From: Paenarthrobacter ureafaciens
Lineage (GTDB): Bacteria; Actinomycetota; Actinomycetes; Actinomycetales; Micrococcaceae
Length of the DNA stretch: 64,000 bases
Direction of reading: 5' to 3'
NCBI RefSeq assembly: GCF_004028095.1
Contig: NZ_SBHM01000007.1
Span: 3,036,199 to 3,100,198 of the forward strand
Shown here: positions 18,522 through 28,000 of the stretch, piece after piece
Layout: the number at the start of each line of letters is the position of its first letter
How positions within the stretch are numbered: position 1 is the first letter of the stretch
Program-made: the position numbers and the translations under genes
The notes under the pieces: generated by a model
What the model saw: the letters and a program-made list of their open reading frames with translations, nothing else
The model's database searches: none
What the model was told of the DNA's origin: nothing

Positions 18522-20630
18522 GTGGCACCGAGTTCTGAATACAACGCCCGGCATCTTTCCGTCCTGGAAGGGCTGGAAGCGGTCCGCAAGCGTCCGGGTA
18601 TGTACATCGGTTCCACTGACTCCCGGGGACTCATGCACTGCCTCTGGGAAATCATCGACAACGCGGTGGATGAGGCACTGGCCGGGTTTGGCCACGACAT
18701 CAAGGTGATCCTGCACGCGGACAACTCCGTGGAGATCCACGACGACGGCCGCGGCATTCCGGTGGACGTTGAACCGAAGACGGGCCTGACCGGCGTCGAG
18801 GTCGTGTTTACCAAACTGCACGCCGGCGGTAAGTTCGGCGGCGGTTCCTACACGGCCTCGGGCGGCCTCCATGGCGTAGGCGCTTCCGTTGTCAACGCAC
18901 TCTCGAGCCGCCTCGACGTGCAAGTGGACCGCGGCAGCAAGACGTACCAGATGTCCTTCAGGCGCGGTGAGCCGGGACGCTTCCAGGACTCCGGCAGCAA
19001 GGCCGGTCCCGACTCGCCGTTCGAACCGTTTGTCGAAGGATCCGTCCTTGATGTCGTCGGCAAGGCCAAACGAGGGGTGACCGGAACCCGCGTGCGTTAT
19101 TGGGCGGACCGCCAGATCTTCACTCCGGACGCGAAGTTCTCCTACGACGACCTCGTGGCGCGGGCGCGGCAGACCTCCTTCCTGGTGCCGGGCCTGCGGA
19201 TTACCGTCCGGGATGAACGCAAGCTGGCAGGAACACCCGGTGAGAACGGCGTGCACGAGGAGGTCTTCCACCACGACGGCGGTATCTCCGAGTTCGTTGA
19301 ATTCCTCGCCTCGGACTCCGGGGTAACGGACGTCTGGCGTTTGCACGGATCCGGCAAGTTCAAGGAAACCGTTCCGGTCCTGGACGAGAACGGCCACAGC
19401 AAGATCGCCGAAGTCGAGCGCGATTGCGAGGTGGACATCGCCCTGCGCTGGGGGATCGGCTACGAGACCACTGTCCGCAGCTTCGTCAACATCATCGCAA
19501 CGCCCAAGGGCGGGACGCACCAGGCCGGATTCGAGGCTGCCCTGCTGAAAACCTTCCGCAAGACCGTGGAAGCGAACGCAAGGAAGCTCAAGGCAGGCAA
19601 TGACAAGATCGAAAAGGACGATGTCCTTGCCGGACTGACTGCCGTGCTGACGGTGAGGTTGGCCGAGCCCCAATTCGAGGGCCAGACCAAGGAAATCCTG
19701 GGCACCTCGGCAGTCCGCGCGATCGTCGCCAAGGTGGTCGAGAAGGAAATCTCCGCGAAGCTCGGCTCGGCCAACCGCAATGACAAGGCGCAGTCTGCTT
19801 TGCTGCTGGAAAAGATCGTCAGCGAGATGAAGTCGCGCATTTCGGCCCGCGTCCACAAGGAGACGCAGCGGCGAAAGAATGCGCTGGAGACGTCGTCGAT
19901 GCCCACCAAGCTCGCCGATTGCAGGACCGACGATGTTGCCCGTTCCGAACTCTTCATCGTGGAAGGCGACTCCGCGCTGGGCACCGCGAAGCTGGCACGC
20001 TCCTCCGATTTCCAGGCCCTGTTGCCGATCCGCGGAAAGATCCTGAACGTCCAGAAAGCCTCCGTGGGAGACATGCTGTCCAACGCCGAGTGTGCTGCCT
20101 TGATCCAGGTGGTGGGCGCGGGCTCGGGGCGCAGCTTCGACCTGGACGCTGCCCGCTACGGCAAGGTGATCCTCATGACCGACGCTGACGTCGACGGCGC
20201 CCACATCCGTACCCTGCTGCTGACGCTCTTCTTCCGCTACATGAGGCCGATGGTTGAAGCCGGCAGGGTCTTCGCCGCGGTTCCGCCGCTTCACCGCGTG
20301 GAGGTCATCAACCCCGGCCAGAAGGCCAACGAGATGATCTATACCTACTCCGAGGCGGAGCTCCATGTGCTGTTGTCCAAGCTCGCCAAGGAAGGGAAAC
20401 GCTACAAAGAGCCCATCCAGCGTTACAAGGGCCTCGGTGAGATGGATGCCCAGCAGTTGGCTGAGACCACCATGGATCCGAGGCACCGTACCCTCCGCAA
20501 AGTGGGGATCGAAAGCGCCCAGCGGGCCGAGGAAGTGTTCGACCTCCTGATGGGATCGGACGTGGCGCCGCGCAAGGAGTTCATCATCGCCGGTGCTGCC
20601 ACGCTGGACCGCGAGCGGATCGACGCGTAG
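18522..20630 (+). CDS. parE: DNA topoisomerase IV subunit B (GyrB/ParE family)
   Basis: 702-residue ATPase subunit of a type IIA topoisomerase. GHKL ATPase features are EIIDNAVDEALAG (near 45), DDGRGIPVD and GGLHGVGASVVNALS (about 115-130). The TOPRIM domain has FIVEGDSALGTAKLARS and the metal ligands in TDADVDGAH, and the C-terminal QRYKGLGEMDAQQL is conserved. The EGDSALGTAK variant and pairing with a ParC-like subunit in this window favour ParE over GyrB. The GTG at 18522 is preceded by GAAGGAG. A TAGTAT hexamer at 18437 may be the -10. Confidence 0.9.
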   Translation: MAPSSEYNARHLSVLEGLEAVRKRPGMYIGSTDSRGLMHCLWEIIDNAVDEALAGFGHDIKVILHADNSVEIHDDGRGIPVDVEPKTGLTGVEVVFTKLHAGGKFGGGSYTASGGLHGVGASVVNALSSRLDVQVDRGSKTYQMSFRRGEPGRFQDSGSKAGPDSPFEPFVEGSVLDVVGKAKRGVTGTRVRYWADRQIFTPDAKFSYDDLVARARQTSFLVPGLRITVRDERKLAGTPGENGVHEEVFHHDGGISEFVEFLASDSGVTDVWRLHGSGKFKETVPVLDENGHSKIAEVERDCEVDIALRWGIGYETTVRSFVNIIATPKGGTHQAGFEAALLKTFRKTVEANARKLKAGNDKIEKDDVLAGLTAVLTVRLAEPQFEGQTKEILGTSAVRAIVAKVVEKEISAKLGSANRNDKAQSALLLEKIVSEMKSRISARVHKETQRRKNALETSSMPTKLADCRTDDVARSELFIVEGDSALGTAKLARSSDFQALLPIRGKILNVQKASVGDMLSNAECAALIQVVGAGSGRSFDLDAARYGKVILMTDADVDGAHIRTLLLTLFFRYMRPMVEAGRVFAAVPPLHRVEVINPGQKANEMIYTYSEAELHVLLSKLAKEGKRYKEPIQRYKGLGEMDAQQLAETTMDPRHRTLRKVGIESAQRAEEVFDLLMGSDVAPRKEFIIAGAATLDRERIDA

Positions 20631-20648
20631 GGAGCCGGGTCGGCGGAG

Positions 20649-21647
20649 CTAGCCGAGTAGTCCGGGGACGATCAGCAGGGCTGTCGGGACGGCCAGGAGA
20701 AGCGCGGACGCCACCAGGACGAGGCTTCGCAGTGCTTTGCTGAGGGGAGGCTCCGGTGAGAGGAGGCGGCTGACGCGTGACGCCGTCGTGCGTGGCGAGT
20801 CCGCTCCACCGGTGGCACTGACCCGGCCGCCCTCGAGGATGGCACTTCCGGTGTGGAGTGCGGAGGCATTGAGGGCGGACCCTGGAGCCGGAGCGGTTGA
20901 GCCGCTGGAGACGATGGCGATGGCCTTGATGAGGGTGCTTTTGCTTTCGGTCCTCAGGGCGACGTCGTCGGCGAGCATCTCGATCAGGGAGTTCACTGCT
21001 GTTTGGGCGAGCTTGGTGGTGGGGAACCAAGGAAGCGCCTGGCGCCAGGCGGCGAACGCCCACAGCAACAGGTCATGGCGCTGGGAAAGATGGGCCTTCT
21101 CGTGAATGACCACGGCCCGGAGTTCGTCCGGTTCCAAGGCCGCCATCAGCCCGTCGGAAAGTACCGTGACCGAGCGGGCTCCGCCGGGAAGGCAGTACGC
21201 GACGGGGGAGTCGTGGTTGATGACCATGGTCGCTGACCCGTCGGACGACGGTGAGGCAAGGAGCGCCAGGAGTTCCCGGTGGCGCCGGCGCTGCCGTTCG
21301 ATCTTGTAATAGGTCAGCAACAGGGTGAAGACCAAATGGGCAGTAAGCAGCGCAGCTGCGGACAAAGCGAACAGATGCCAAAATCCCAGCGCCGTGGTGG
21401 GCTCGTCGTTCAGGACCATCCCGGCAAGGCTTTTGAGCCCGGCGAGGAGGTTGTTGCCGATGGGTTCCAGGCCGTAGACCAGCATTGCGCCGATCATGGA
21501 CAGGCCACCTGCCAGGGCGATGGCCTGCCACAGCACCATGGCCGTGAAAGGCGAGCGTGCCGGCCAGTGCGCCCGCGACAGCAGGACGGGCACAGGCCAC
21601 GCCAGTATCAATGCCAGGACCGCCAGGAAGTATGAGGTCCAGAACAT
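20649..21647 (-). CDS. M56 family membrane metalloprotease (BlaR1-like, no sensor domain)
   Basis: 332 residues. Helices at about 3-24, 37-60 and 90-113 precede a cytoplasmic gluzincin domain with the zinc motif HEKAH (182-186) and a downstream acidic ligand in SLIEMLADDV (E223). It ends in one more helix (about 305-330). In BlaR1/MecR1 such a protease cleaves or inactivates the BlaI repressor when an external domain binds beta-lactam. Here the protein stops after the last helix, so no penicillin-binding domain exists. It lies 11 bases downstream of blaI and is probably co-transcribed. Likely partner of that repressor. Confidence 0.85.
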   Translation of the reverse strand: MFWTSYFLAVLALILAWPVPVLLSRAHWPARSPFTAMVLWQAIALAGGLSMIGAMLVYGLEPIGNNLLAGLKSLAGMVLNDEPTTALGFWHLFALSAAALLTAHLVFTLLLTYYKIERQRRRHRELLALLASPSSDGSATMVINHDSPVAYCLPGGARSVTVLSDGLMAALEPDELRAVVIHEKAHLSQRHDLLLWAFAAWRQALPWFPTTKLAQTAVNSLIEMLADDVALRTESKSTLIKAIAIVSSGSTAPAPGSALNASALHTGSAILEGGRVSATGGADSPRTTASRVSRLLSPEPPLSKALRSLVLVASALLLAVPTALLIVPGLLG

Positions 21648-21658
21648 AGTGGCTAAGT

Positions 21659-22039
21659 TTAGCCGAGCATCTTGCGCAGGGCAGCAGCTTCGCTTTCCGA
21701 GACGGAACCGATGAAGCGGGCGAGGACGGCTTCGCGGTCCGGTGCCGAACCGAGAACCTCGTGCATCAGCTCCGCGGTGTGGTCGGCACGGCTGGACACG
21801 GCCTGGTAGCGGTGCGGGCGGGTGCCGCGTTCGCGCTCCACGAGGCCCTTCTTTTCCAGGCGGGAGAGAACGGTCAGCACGGTGGTGACCGCCAGGTCCT
21901 TGCCTTGGTGGCCTGCCGAACCGTCGCCGGCTTCGGAGTCCTTGGCAAGCAAATCACGCAGTGTGTTCGCGGTAGCCGCCTCTTGGCCCGCCCAGAGCAG
22001 GTCCATTACTGCCCGTTCCAGTTCCCCAAGACTCGCCAT
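21659..22039 (-). CDS. BlaI/MecI/CopY family transcriptional repressor
   Basis: 126 residues. The N-terminal winged helix-turn-helix (MASLGELERAVMDLLWAG, then LAVTTVLTVLSRLEKKGLVE and RERGTRPHRYQAV) is diagnostic of the Penicillinase_R family. The C-terminal part (DREAVLARFIGSVSESEAAA) is the dimerisation domain, where protease relief cleavage occurs in BlaI. Relative to BlaI there is an Asp/Gly-rich insertion of about 15 residues before the recognition helix. Divergent from cydA; a perfect dyad overlaps its likely -10 (22132-22137), so autoregulation is expected. The ATG at 22039 is chosen by family length. Confidence 0.9.
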   Translation of the reverse strand: MASLGELERAVMDLLWAGQEAATANTLRDLLAKDSEAGDGSAGHQGKDLAVTTVLTVLSRLEKKGLVERERGTRPHRYQAVSSRADHTAELMHEVLGSAPDREAVLARFIGSVSESEAAALRKMLG

Positions 22040-22131
22040 GTGTACGTCCCTACCTTCCGCGCCCCGCTCATCTTTCGACGGGGAGCGATGATCCAACATT
22101 CCACGATAAATTTAGCGCTTTTCAGTCTTTC

Positions 22132-22137
22132 ATTCTA
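22132..22137 (-). promoter_or_regulatory. Candidate -10 of blaI-M56
   Basis: TAGAAT on the minus strand (5 of 6) lies within the first operator, 93 bases before the blaI ATG. The -35 is poor. Confidence 0.4.
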
Positions 22138-22149
22138 CGCGAAGTAGAA
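22133..22149. promoter_or_regulatory. BlaI operator 1 (blaI side)
   Basis: Perfect dyad TTCTAC-GCGAA-GTAGAA. It is 100 bp from operator 2 and overlaps the likely blaI -10. Confidence 0.75.
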
Positions 22150-22229
22150 CTATCGGCGTTCCACCGTGCCGACCCGGCCCCTTGCGGGTGTCTAACGCCA
22201 CTTGAACAATTGGACTGACGCGCCCACAG

Positions 22230-22257
22230 TTGTTCTACACTTTGTAGAAGTTAGTTT
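22230..22257 (+). promoter_or_regulatory. Candidate cydA promoter
   Basis: TTGTTC (22230-22235), 16-bp spacer, TAGTTT (22252-22257). Operator 2 fills the spacer and operator 3 begins at the last base of the -10. Not a strong consensus match; the placement relative to the operators is the main support. Confidence 0.35.
22233..22249. promoter_or_regulatory. BlaI operator 2 (cydA side)
   Basis: Perfect dyad TTCTAC-ACTTT-GTAGAA, centred 73 bases upstream of the cydA ATG. Confidence 0.75.
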
Positions 22258-22273
22258 TCTACGAGATGTAGAA
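22257..22273. promoter_or_regulatory. BlaI operator 3 (cydA side)
   Basis: Perfect dyad TTCTAC-GAGAT-GTAGAA, centred 24 bp downstream of operator 2, where it would block the transcription start region. Confidence 0.75.
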
Positions 22274-22313
22274 CTATGCAGGCCCTCGAAGGGCCGCCGT
22301 ATGAAGGACAGCC

Positions 22314-23918
22314 ATGGAAGCTTTGGAAATTGCACGCTGGCAATTCGGAATCACCACCGTCTACCACTTCATGATGGTGCCCCTCACCATCGGTCTCGGC
22401 CTGGTGGTGGCCATCATTCAGACACTCTGGTACCGCACGGGCAAGCCGGAGTACCTCCGGATGACCAAATTCTGGGGCAAGCTGTTCCTGATCAACTTCA
22501 TCATGGGCGTAGCCACAGGAATCGTTCAGGAATTCCAGTTCGGCATGGCGTGGAGCGAGTACAGCAGGTTCGTCGGAGACGTATTCGGCGCACCGTTGGC
22601 CCTCGAGGCCCTGCTTGCCTTCTTCGTCGAATCCACCTTCCTGGGCCTGTGGATCTTCGGATGGAAGCAGCTCAAGCGTGGCGTACACCTGGCCTGCTTG
22701 TGGATCGCGGTGATCGGTTCAGTGTTCTCGGCCTACTTCATCATCGTGGCCAACTCGTGGATGCAGCACCCGGTGGGCGTGGAAATGGTGGACGGGCGTC
22801 CCGTCATGACCGACGCGTGGGCCGTCTTCACCAACAACACCGCGCTGGTAGCGGTCCCGCACACGCTCTTCGGCGCACTAGGCGTAGCCGGCGCGTTCCT
22901 GCTGGGCATTGCCTGGTACCACCTCTGGCGCCGCCGCCACGACGGCATCGACGTCGTCCGCGCGGACGGCACCATGGTTCCCGGAGAGGCCGCCATCGCC
23001 GGCCGCGACAAGACCGACTACACGGTATGGATGCGTTCGCTCCGCATCGGCGCCGTGGTGGCCATGGTGTCCTTCGCGGGAACCGCGATCACCGGTGACC
23101 TGCAGGGAAAACTGATGTTTGAGCAGCAGCCCATGAAGATGGCGGCCGCGGAGGCTGCCTGCCACGACGGAACCGGTTTTTCGGTGCTGAGCGTCGGCAA
23201 CCTTGGTGCCAGCAACTGCGATGACATTGTTGCCGTCATTGAAGTTCCAGGCATCCTGTCCTTCCTGGCCAAGGGCGATTTCACCACCGAAGTCAAAGGC
23301 GTCAACAGCCTCCTTGGCGAGTACAAGGAGAAGTACGGAACGCACCTCCCGGACAACCCCCTCTACGGCGAGCGGGCCGGCCAGGAAATCCAGTACGTAC
23401 CGGTCATGGAAGTGACCTACTGGGGCTTCCGCATGATGATCGGCTTTGGCGGTATTGCCGCACTGGCTGCCCTCCTTGCCCTGTGGGTGACCCGCAAGGG
23501 CGTGGTGCCCGAATCCAAGTGGCTCATGCGCCTGGCGGTCTTCGGGATCCTGGCACCCTTCGGGGCGAACGCCGCCGGATGGATCTTCACCGAGATGGGA
23601 CGCCAACCCTTCGTCGTGGCGCCCAACCCGGACATGAACGGGATCGACCAGGTATTCATGTTCACCGCAGCGGCCGTCTCACCCGGTGTCACAGCCGGCG
23701 AACTGATGACGTCCCTGGTGGTCCTGACTGCCATCTACGCCGTCCTGCTGGTGGTCGAGGTCAAGCTGCTCGTCAAGTACGTCCGGGGCGGCGTCGCCTC
23801 CGCCATGCCGGAGCTCACGCACGCCGCAAAGACAAAGGACAACGATCCGGACTCCGGCAAGGGCGACGGCGGCTCCGGTCCGGACACGTCCGACGACGTC
23901 CTGGCATTCGCCTACTAG
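22314..23918 (+). CDS. cydA: Cytochrome bd ubiquinol/menaquinol oxidase subunit I
   Basis: 534-residue quinol oxidase subunit carrying hemes b558, b595 and d. H18 in [12 protein letters not shown] is the N-terminal heme ligand, [12 protein letters not shown] contains the second histidine, and the [15 protein letters not shown] segment includes the methionine ligand region. Between helices lies a Q-loop (about 240-365) starting [13 protein letters not shown]. Two cysteines there, C283 and C302, have the same 19-residue separation as the Q-loop disulfide reported for mycobacterial CydA. First gene of cydA-cydB-cydDC, under the operators just upstream. The ATG at 22314 has GAAGGA in front. Confidence 0.96.
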   Translation: MEALEIARWQFGITTVYHFMMVPLTIGLGLVVAIIQTLWYRTGKPEYLRMTKFWGKLFLINFIMGVATGIVQEFQFGMAWSEYSRFVGDVFGAPLALEALLAFFVESTFLGLWIFGWKQLKRGVHLACLWIAVIGSVFSAYFIIVANSWMQHPVGVEMVDGRPVMTDAWAVFTNNTALVAVPHTLFGALGVAGAFLLGIAWYHLWRRRHDGIDVVRADGTMVPGEAAIAGRDKTDYTVWMRSLRIGAVVAMVSFAGTAITGDLQGKLMFEQQPMKMAAAEAACHDGTGFSVLSVGNLGASNCDDIVAVIEVPGILSFLAKGDFTTEVKGVNSLLGEYKEKYGTHLPDNPLYGERAGQEIQYVPVMEVTYWGFRMMIGFGGIAALAALLALWVTRKGVVPESKWLMRLAVFGILAPFGANAAGWIFTEMGRQPFVVAPNPDMNGIDQVFMFTAAAVSPGVTAGELMTSLVVLTAIYAVLLVVEVKLLVKYVRGGVASAMPELTHAAKTKDNDPDSGKGDGGSGPDTSDDVLAFAY

Positions 23919-23933
23919 AACGGGAGACCTGAC

Positions 23934-25010
23934 ATGGAACTGTTGCCCACCATCTGGTTCGTGGCCATCGCGGTCCTGTGGACCGGATACCTCTTCCTCG
24001 AGGGATTCGACCTTGGCGTCGGCATGCTCATGAAGCTCTTCGCCCGCAACAACACCGATCGCCGCGTCCTGCTCAACACGATCGGGCCGGTCTGGGACGG
24101 GAACGAGGTCTGGCTGCTCACGGCGGCGGGCGCTACGTTCGCGGCCTTCCCCCTCTGGTACGCCTCGCTGTTCTCCACGCTCTATGTACCGCTCCTCCTG
24201 GTGCTGGTGGCGTTGATCTTCCGCGCCGTGGCCTTCGAATACCGCGGGAAGGTGGATACGGAGAAGTGGCGCAATAACTGGGACTGGGCAATAGCCATAG
24301 GATCCTTCGTTGCAGCCTTCGGCATCGGCGCCGCCCTGGCATTGACCACCACCGGCCTGCCGATCGATGCCAACGGCGACAGGAGCGGCGGACCGCTGTC
24401 CTGGTTCAGCTGGCACGCCGTGCTGGGCGGATTCGGGGTAGTCGCTTTTGCGCTCGTCCACGCCCTGGCGTTCCTGGCGTTGAAGACCGACGGCGATGTG
24501 CGGCACCGTGCCCGCAGCTGGTTTGTGCGGTTGCTTCCCTTCGCGGTCCTGCCCATGCTGGGCTGGATGGTGGCTGTGCAGTTCCTCAGCGGGAAGCCGT
24601 GGACGTGGGTCCTCGTCGCAGCGGCTGCGGTCGCCGTCGGAATCGCGTGGCGTGCGGCGAAAGCCGGCTCGGAGGGCATGGCGTTCGGGGCAACAGGTGC
24701 GTTCGTTCTCTGCGCCACGGCGTCGATCTTCGGGGCAGCCTTCCCGGTGGTCATCCCGTCCACGATCGACCCTGCCTTCGATCTGACCATTTCCAACGCT
24801 TCGTCCTCGGACTACACCCTGGGGCTGATGAGCATCGTTGCGGCCTTCGGACTGCCGCTGGTGATCGCCTACCAGGCGTGGACCTATTGGGTCTTCCGCC
24901 GCAGGGTCAGTGCCGCCCACATCCCTGAAGCCCACGGTTTCCTTCCGGCCATCGCCTCAAAGGTGCTTGCCGGAGACAAGGGACCCGAGTCCCCGCGGAG
25001 CGGGGCGTAG
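23934..25010 (+). CDS. cydB: Cytochrome bd oxidase subunit II
   Basis: 358 residues, about nine membrane helices. The N-terminal TGYLFLEGFDLGVGML and NTIGPVWDGNEVWLLTAAGA stretches are the conserved CydB signatures. It partners CydA in the membrane to form the high-affinity oxidase used under low oxygen. It starts 15 bases after cydA with GGGAGACC upstream of the ATG and ends 7 bases before the cydDC start, so the three genes form one operon. Confidence 0.95.
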   Translation: MELLPTIWFVAIAVLWTGYLFLEGFDLGVGMLMKLFARNNTDRRVLLNTIGPVWDGNEVWLLTAAGATFAAFPLWYASLFSTLYVPLLLVLVALIFRAVAFEYRGKVDTEKWRNNWDWAIAIGSFVAAFGIGAALALTTTGLPIDANGDRSGGPLSWFSWHAVLGGFGVVAFALVHALAFLALKTDGDVRHRARSWFVRLLPFAVLPMLGWMVAVQFLSGKPWTWVLVAAAAVAVGIAWRAAKAGSEGMAFGATGAFVLCATASIFGAAFPVVIPSTIDPAFDLTISNASSSDYTLGLMSIVAAFGLPLVIAYQAWTYWVFRRRVSAAHIPEAHGFLPAIASKVLAGDKGPESPRSGA

Positions 25011-25017
25011 GAAGCCA

Positions 25018-28000
25018 ATGAAACCCGCTTTTCCCTCCGGCCAGGCAACCCGGTCAGCCCTGTATGGCATAGGACTGCTTGCCGCCCTCAAAGCCCTCGC
25101 GTTGGTCCTCATGGCCCAGGCTGTGGCCGGGATGCTGGCCGGCATCGCCGGCGGCGGTGCCGACTGGAGGAGTGGCTTGGCTCTGGGGGCGGCGGGCACG
25201 GTGCTCCGGTCGCTCGCCGTGTGGGGCCAAGGTATCGCCTCGCGCCGGGCGGCGCTGGGAGTCAAAGAGGAACTGCGGGCGCAGCTGATCGATCGGGCAC
25301 TGTCCGACGGCGGGTCCACCACGGGCAGCCTCAACGACGGCGGCCTGGCCATCCTGGCGACCAGGGGACTGGACGCCTTGGACAACTACTACACGCAGTA
25401 CCTGCCCGCCTTGGTGAACTGCGCAGCCATACCCCTGCTGGTGGGCACCAGGATCCTCTTCGCGGACTGGGTCAGCGCAGCGGTCATCGTCCTGACCGTC
25501 CCCCTGGTTCCGCTGTTCATGGTCCTCATCGGCCGGCACACCGAGGACCATGTCAAGGACGCCCAAAGCACGCTCCGCAGATTGTCCGGGCACATCCTCG
25601 AACTCGCCAAGGGACTGCCGGTCCTGGTTGGCCTGGGCCGGGCAAGCGAGCAACGCGCAGCACTGGAAGAAATCTCCGAACAGTACCGCAACCGGACCAT
25701 GGTGACGCTGCGGACGGCGTTCCTCTCCGCGCTCGCCCTTGAACTCATCGCAACCATTTCCGTTGCCGTGGTAGCCGTCTTCATCGGCGTACGCCTGGTG
25801 GGCGGGGACATGGCCCTCGAAGCAGGCCTCCTTGCCCTGATCCTGGCCCCCGACTGCTACCTGCCCCTCCGGGAACTGGGAACAGCGCACCACGCCAGCG
25901 ACGACGGCCGTGAGGCGTTGCAAACGACCACCGAAGTCCTGTCCGCGCCCCGGTCCACACGAATTTCCGATGCCCCCGCCCACAGCGCGGCACCCGGCCA
26001 GGTTGTGGTCAGAGACCTCTCCGTCCGTTTCGCGGGACGGAACGCTGCCGCCGTCGGGACCTTGTCCTTCACCGCCCCTGCACGGATGGTGACCGCCCTG
26101 GACGGTCCCAGCGGTGCTGGAAAGAGCACCGTGCTGGGCGTGCTCGCGGGACTGGTGGGGGATGGGGCCACAGCCAGCGTGCAGGGCACACTGGCCGGGG
26201 CAGGTCCCGACGACGTCGCCCTGGTGCCACAGCATCCGGTGATCGCCTGCGATTCCGTGCAGGAGGAAATCGAACTGTACCTGGGCGCGAGCGACGATGA
26301 CGACGCCGTCGCCCGGATCCTCGAAGCAGTGGCCGCCGGCCATCTGGCGGCCAAGCATCCCGCCGAACTCAGCCCCGGTGAGTTGCGGCGCGTCGCGCTG
26401 GCGCGCGGACTGGCCCGGCTCCGGTCCGGCGCTTCCATCCTGCTGCTGGACGAGCCAACGGCCCACCTTGACCCCCTGACCGCTTCGGTGGTGCGCACCA
26501 CCATAGAGTCCTTGCGCGGGTCAGCGACTGTGATCCTTGTTGCCCACGACGCAGCAACCAAGGCACTTGCAGACACCACGGTGCATCTGGGGCCGTCCGG
26601 GCAAACCGGCGGTGAGCGTGGGACGGAGAACATCGGCGCCGCCGCACCCGCCGGTGGCCTGCCGGTTGCCCCGGCGGAGTTTCCGCGCCCAGCCATCGAC
26701 GACGCCCCGGCCAGCCCGGCTCTCGGCGCGGGTGGTTCCGGACGCTTCGCCGCAACCACAGCGCTCGCAGCCGTCCTGAAGCCGGTCGGCTGGAAGTTCA
26801 CCGCCGCGGCCGCGGTAGGTGTCCTCGCCGCGCTCTTCGCCGTGGCTCTCTCCGGCCTCTCCGGCTGGCTGATCATCAGGGCCAGCCAGCAGCCACCCAT
26901 CCTCTACCTGCTGGGCGCCATTGTGGGAGTGCGGTTCTTCGGCATCGGCAGGGCCGTCCTTCGCTACTGTGAACGTTTGCTGACCCACGACGCAATTTTC
27001 GCAGCCATGACGACGCTGCGGGGTTCTCTCTGGGGAACGCTGTCCCGCCGGGCACTTGCCCTCCGCCGCCTGCTGCAGGGAGGCAACGTCCTGGGCGCCA
27101 TCGTCGACGACGTCGACACGCTGCGGGACCTCCTGCCCCGCGTGGTCCTCCCGCCACTGACCGCAATCGGAGTCGGCGCGGCCGCCGTCATTGCAACCTC
27201 CATAGTGCTGCCGGGTGCGCTGCCGGCCACCATCCTTGCCGCGCTCTGCGGCCTGTTGGCAGCCCCGGCCCTGTCCCTTCTGGCTGACAGGAACGCAGCA
27301 AAAGCCGAGCAGAGGCTGCGGTCACAGGTGCTTGGTGGCGTGGCCGCCGCCCTTGACGCCCGTGCAGACCTGACGGCCAACCGCGTAGCAGGACCGCTGC
27401 TCAAGGTTCTCCGCGACAAGGACCGGGCCGCCACCACAGCGGCGCAGCGCTCCGCCTGGGCCGAGGGGCTGGGACAGGCGGTCACCGTCCTTGGATGCTC
27501 CCTTGCCGCGCTGTGGACCGGAACCCTTGCCGCCGGAACAGCAGTCCAGCCCGAACTTGTGGCTGTGATCGTCCTGATGCAGTTGGCGCTTGTTGAGCCC
27601 TACGCCGGGGTGGTGACGGCTGTCCGGCAGGCCCCGGCACTTGCAGCCGTCCTTCAACGGGTCAGTGCCGCGGGGGCACTCGACGCCGCGGGAGGACTCG
27701 ACAAGGAGCCGGAGGCCGGTACGGAACCGCGCCCAGTAGTAGGGAAAGCGCACGACGACGGCAGCGCGGTCGCGCCCGCCCTGCTTCCTCACGCCGGACT
27801 CCTGTTGGACGGCATTGCCGCCCGTTGGCCCGACGGGCCCACGGTCTTCTCCAACGTCTCGGCCGAGGCCAGGCCCGGACGGTGGCTTGCGGTCACCGGA
27901 CCGTCGGGTTCGGGCAAATCCACGCTCCTGTCCGTGCTCCTCGGCTTCCTCCCTGTCACGGAAGGCACTGTCCGGTTGTCCGGGACCGTCGCATGGTGCC

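Noticed and set aside
18471-20486. Open frame of 671 codons antisense to parE
   Set aside because: Same shadow effect over a strongly conserved gene.
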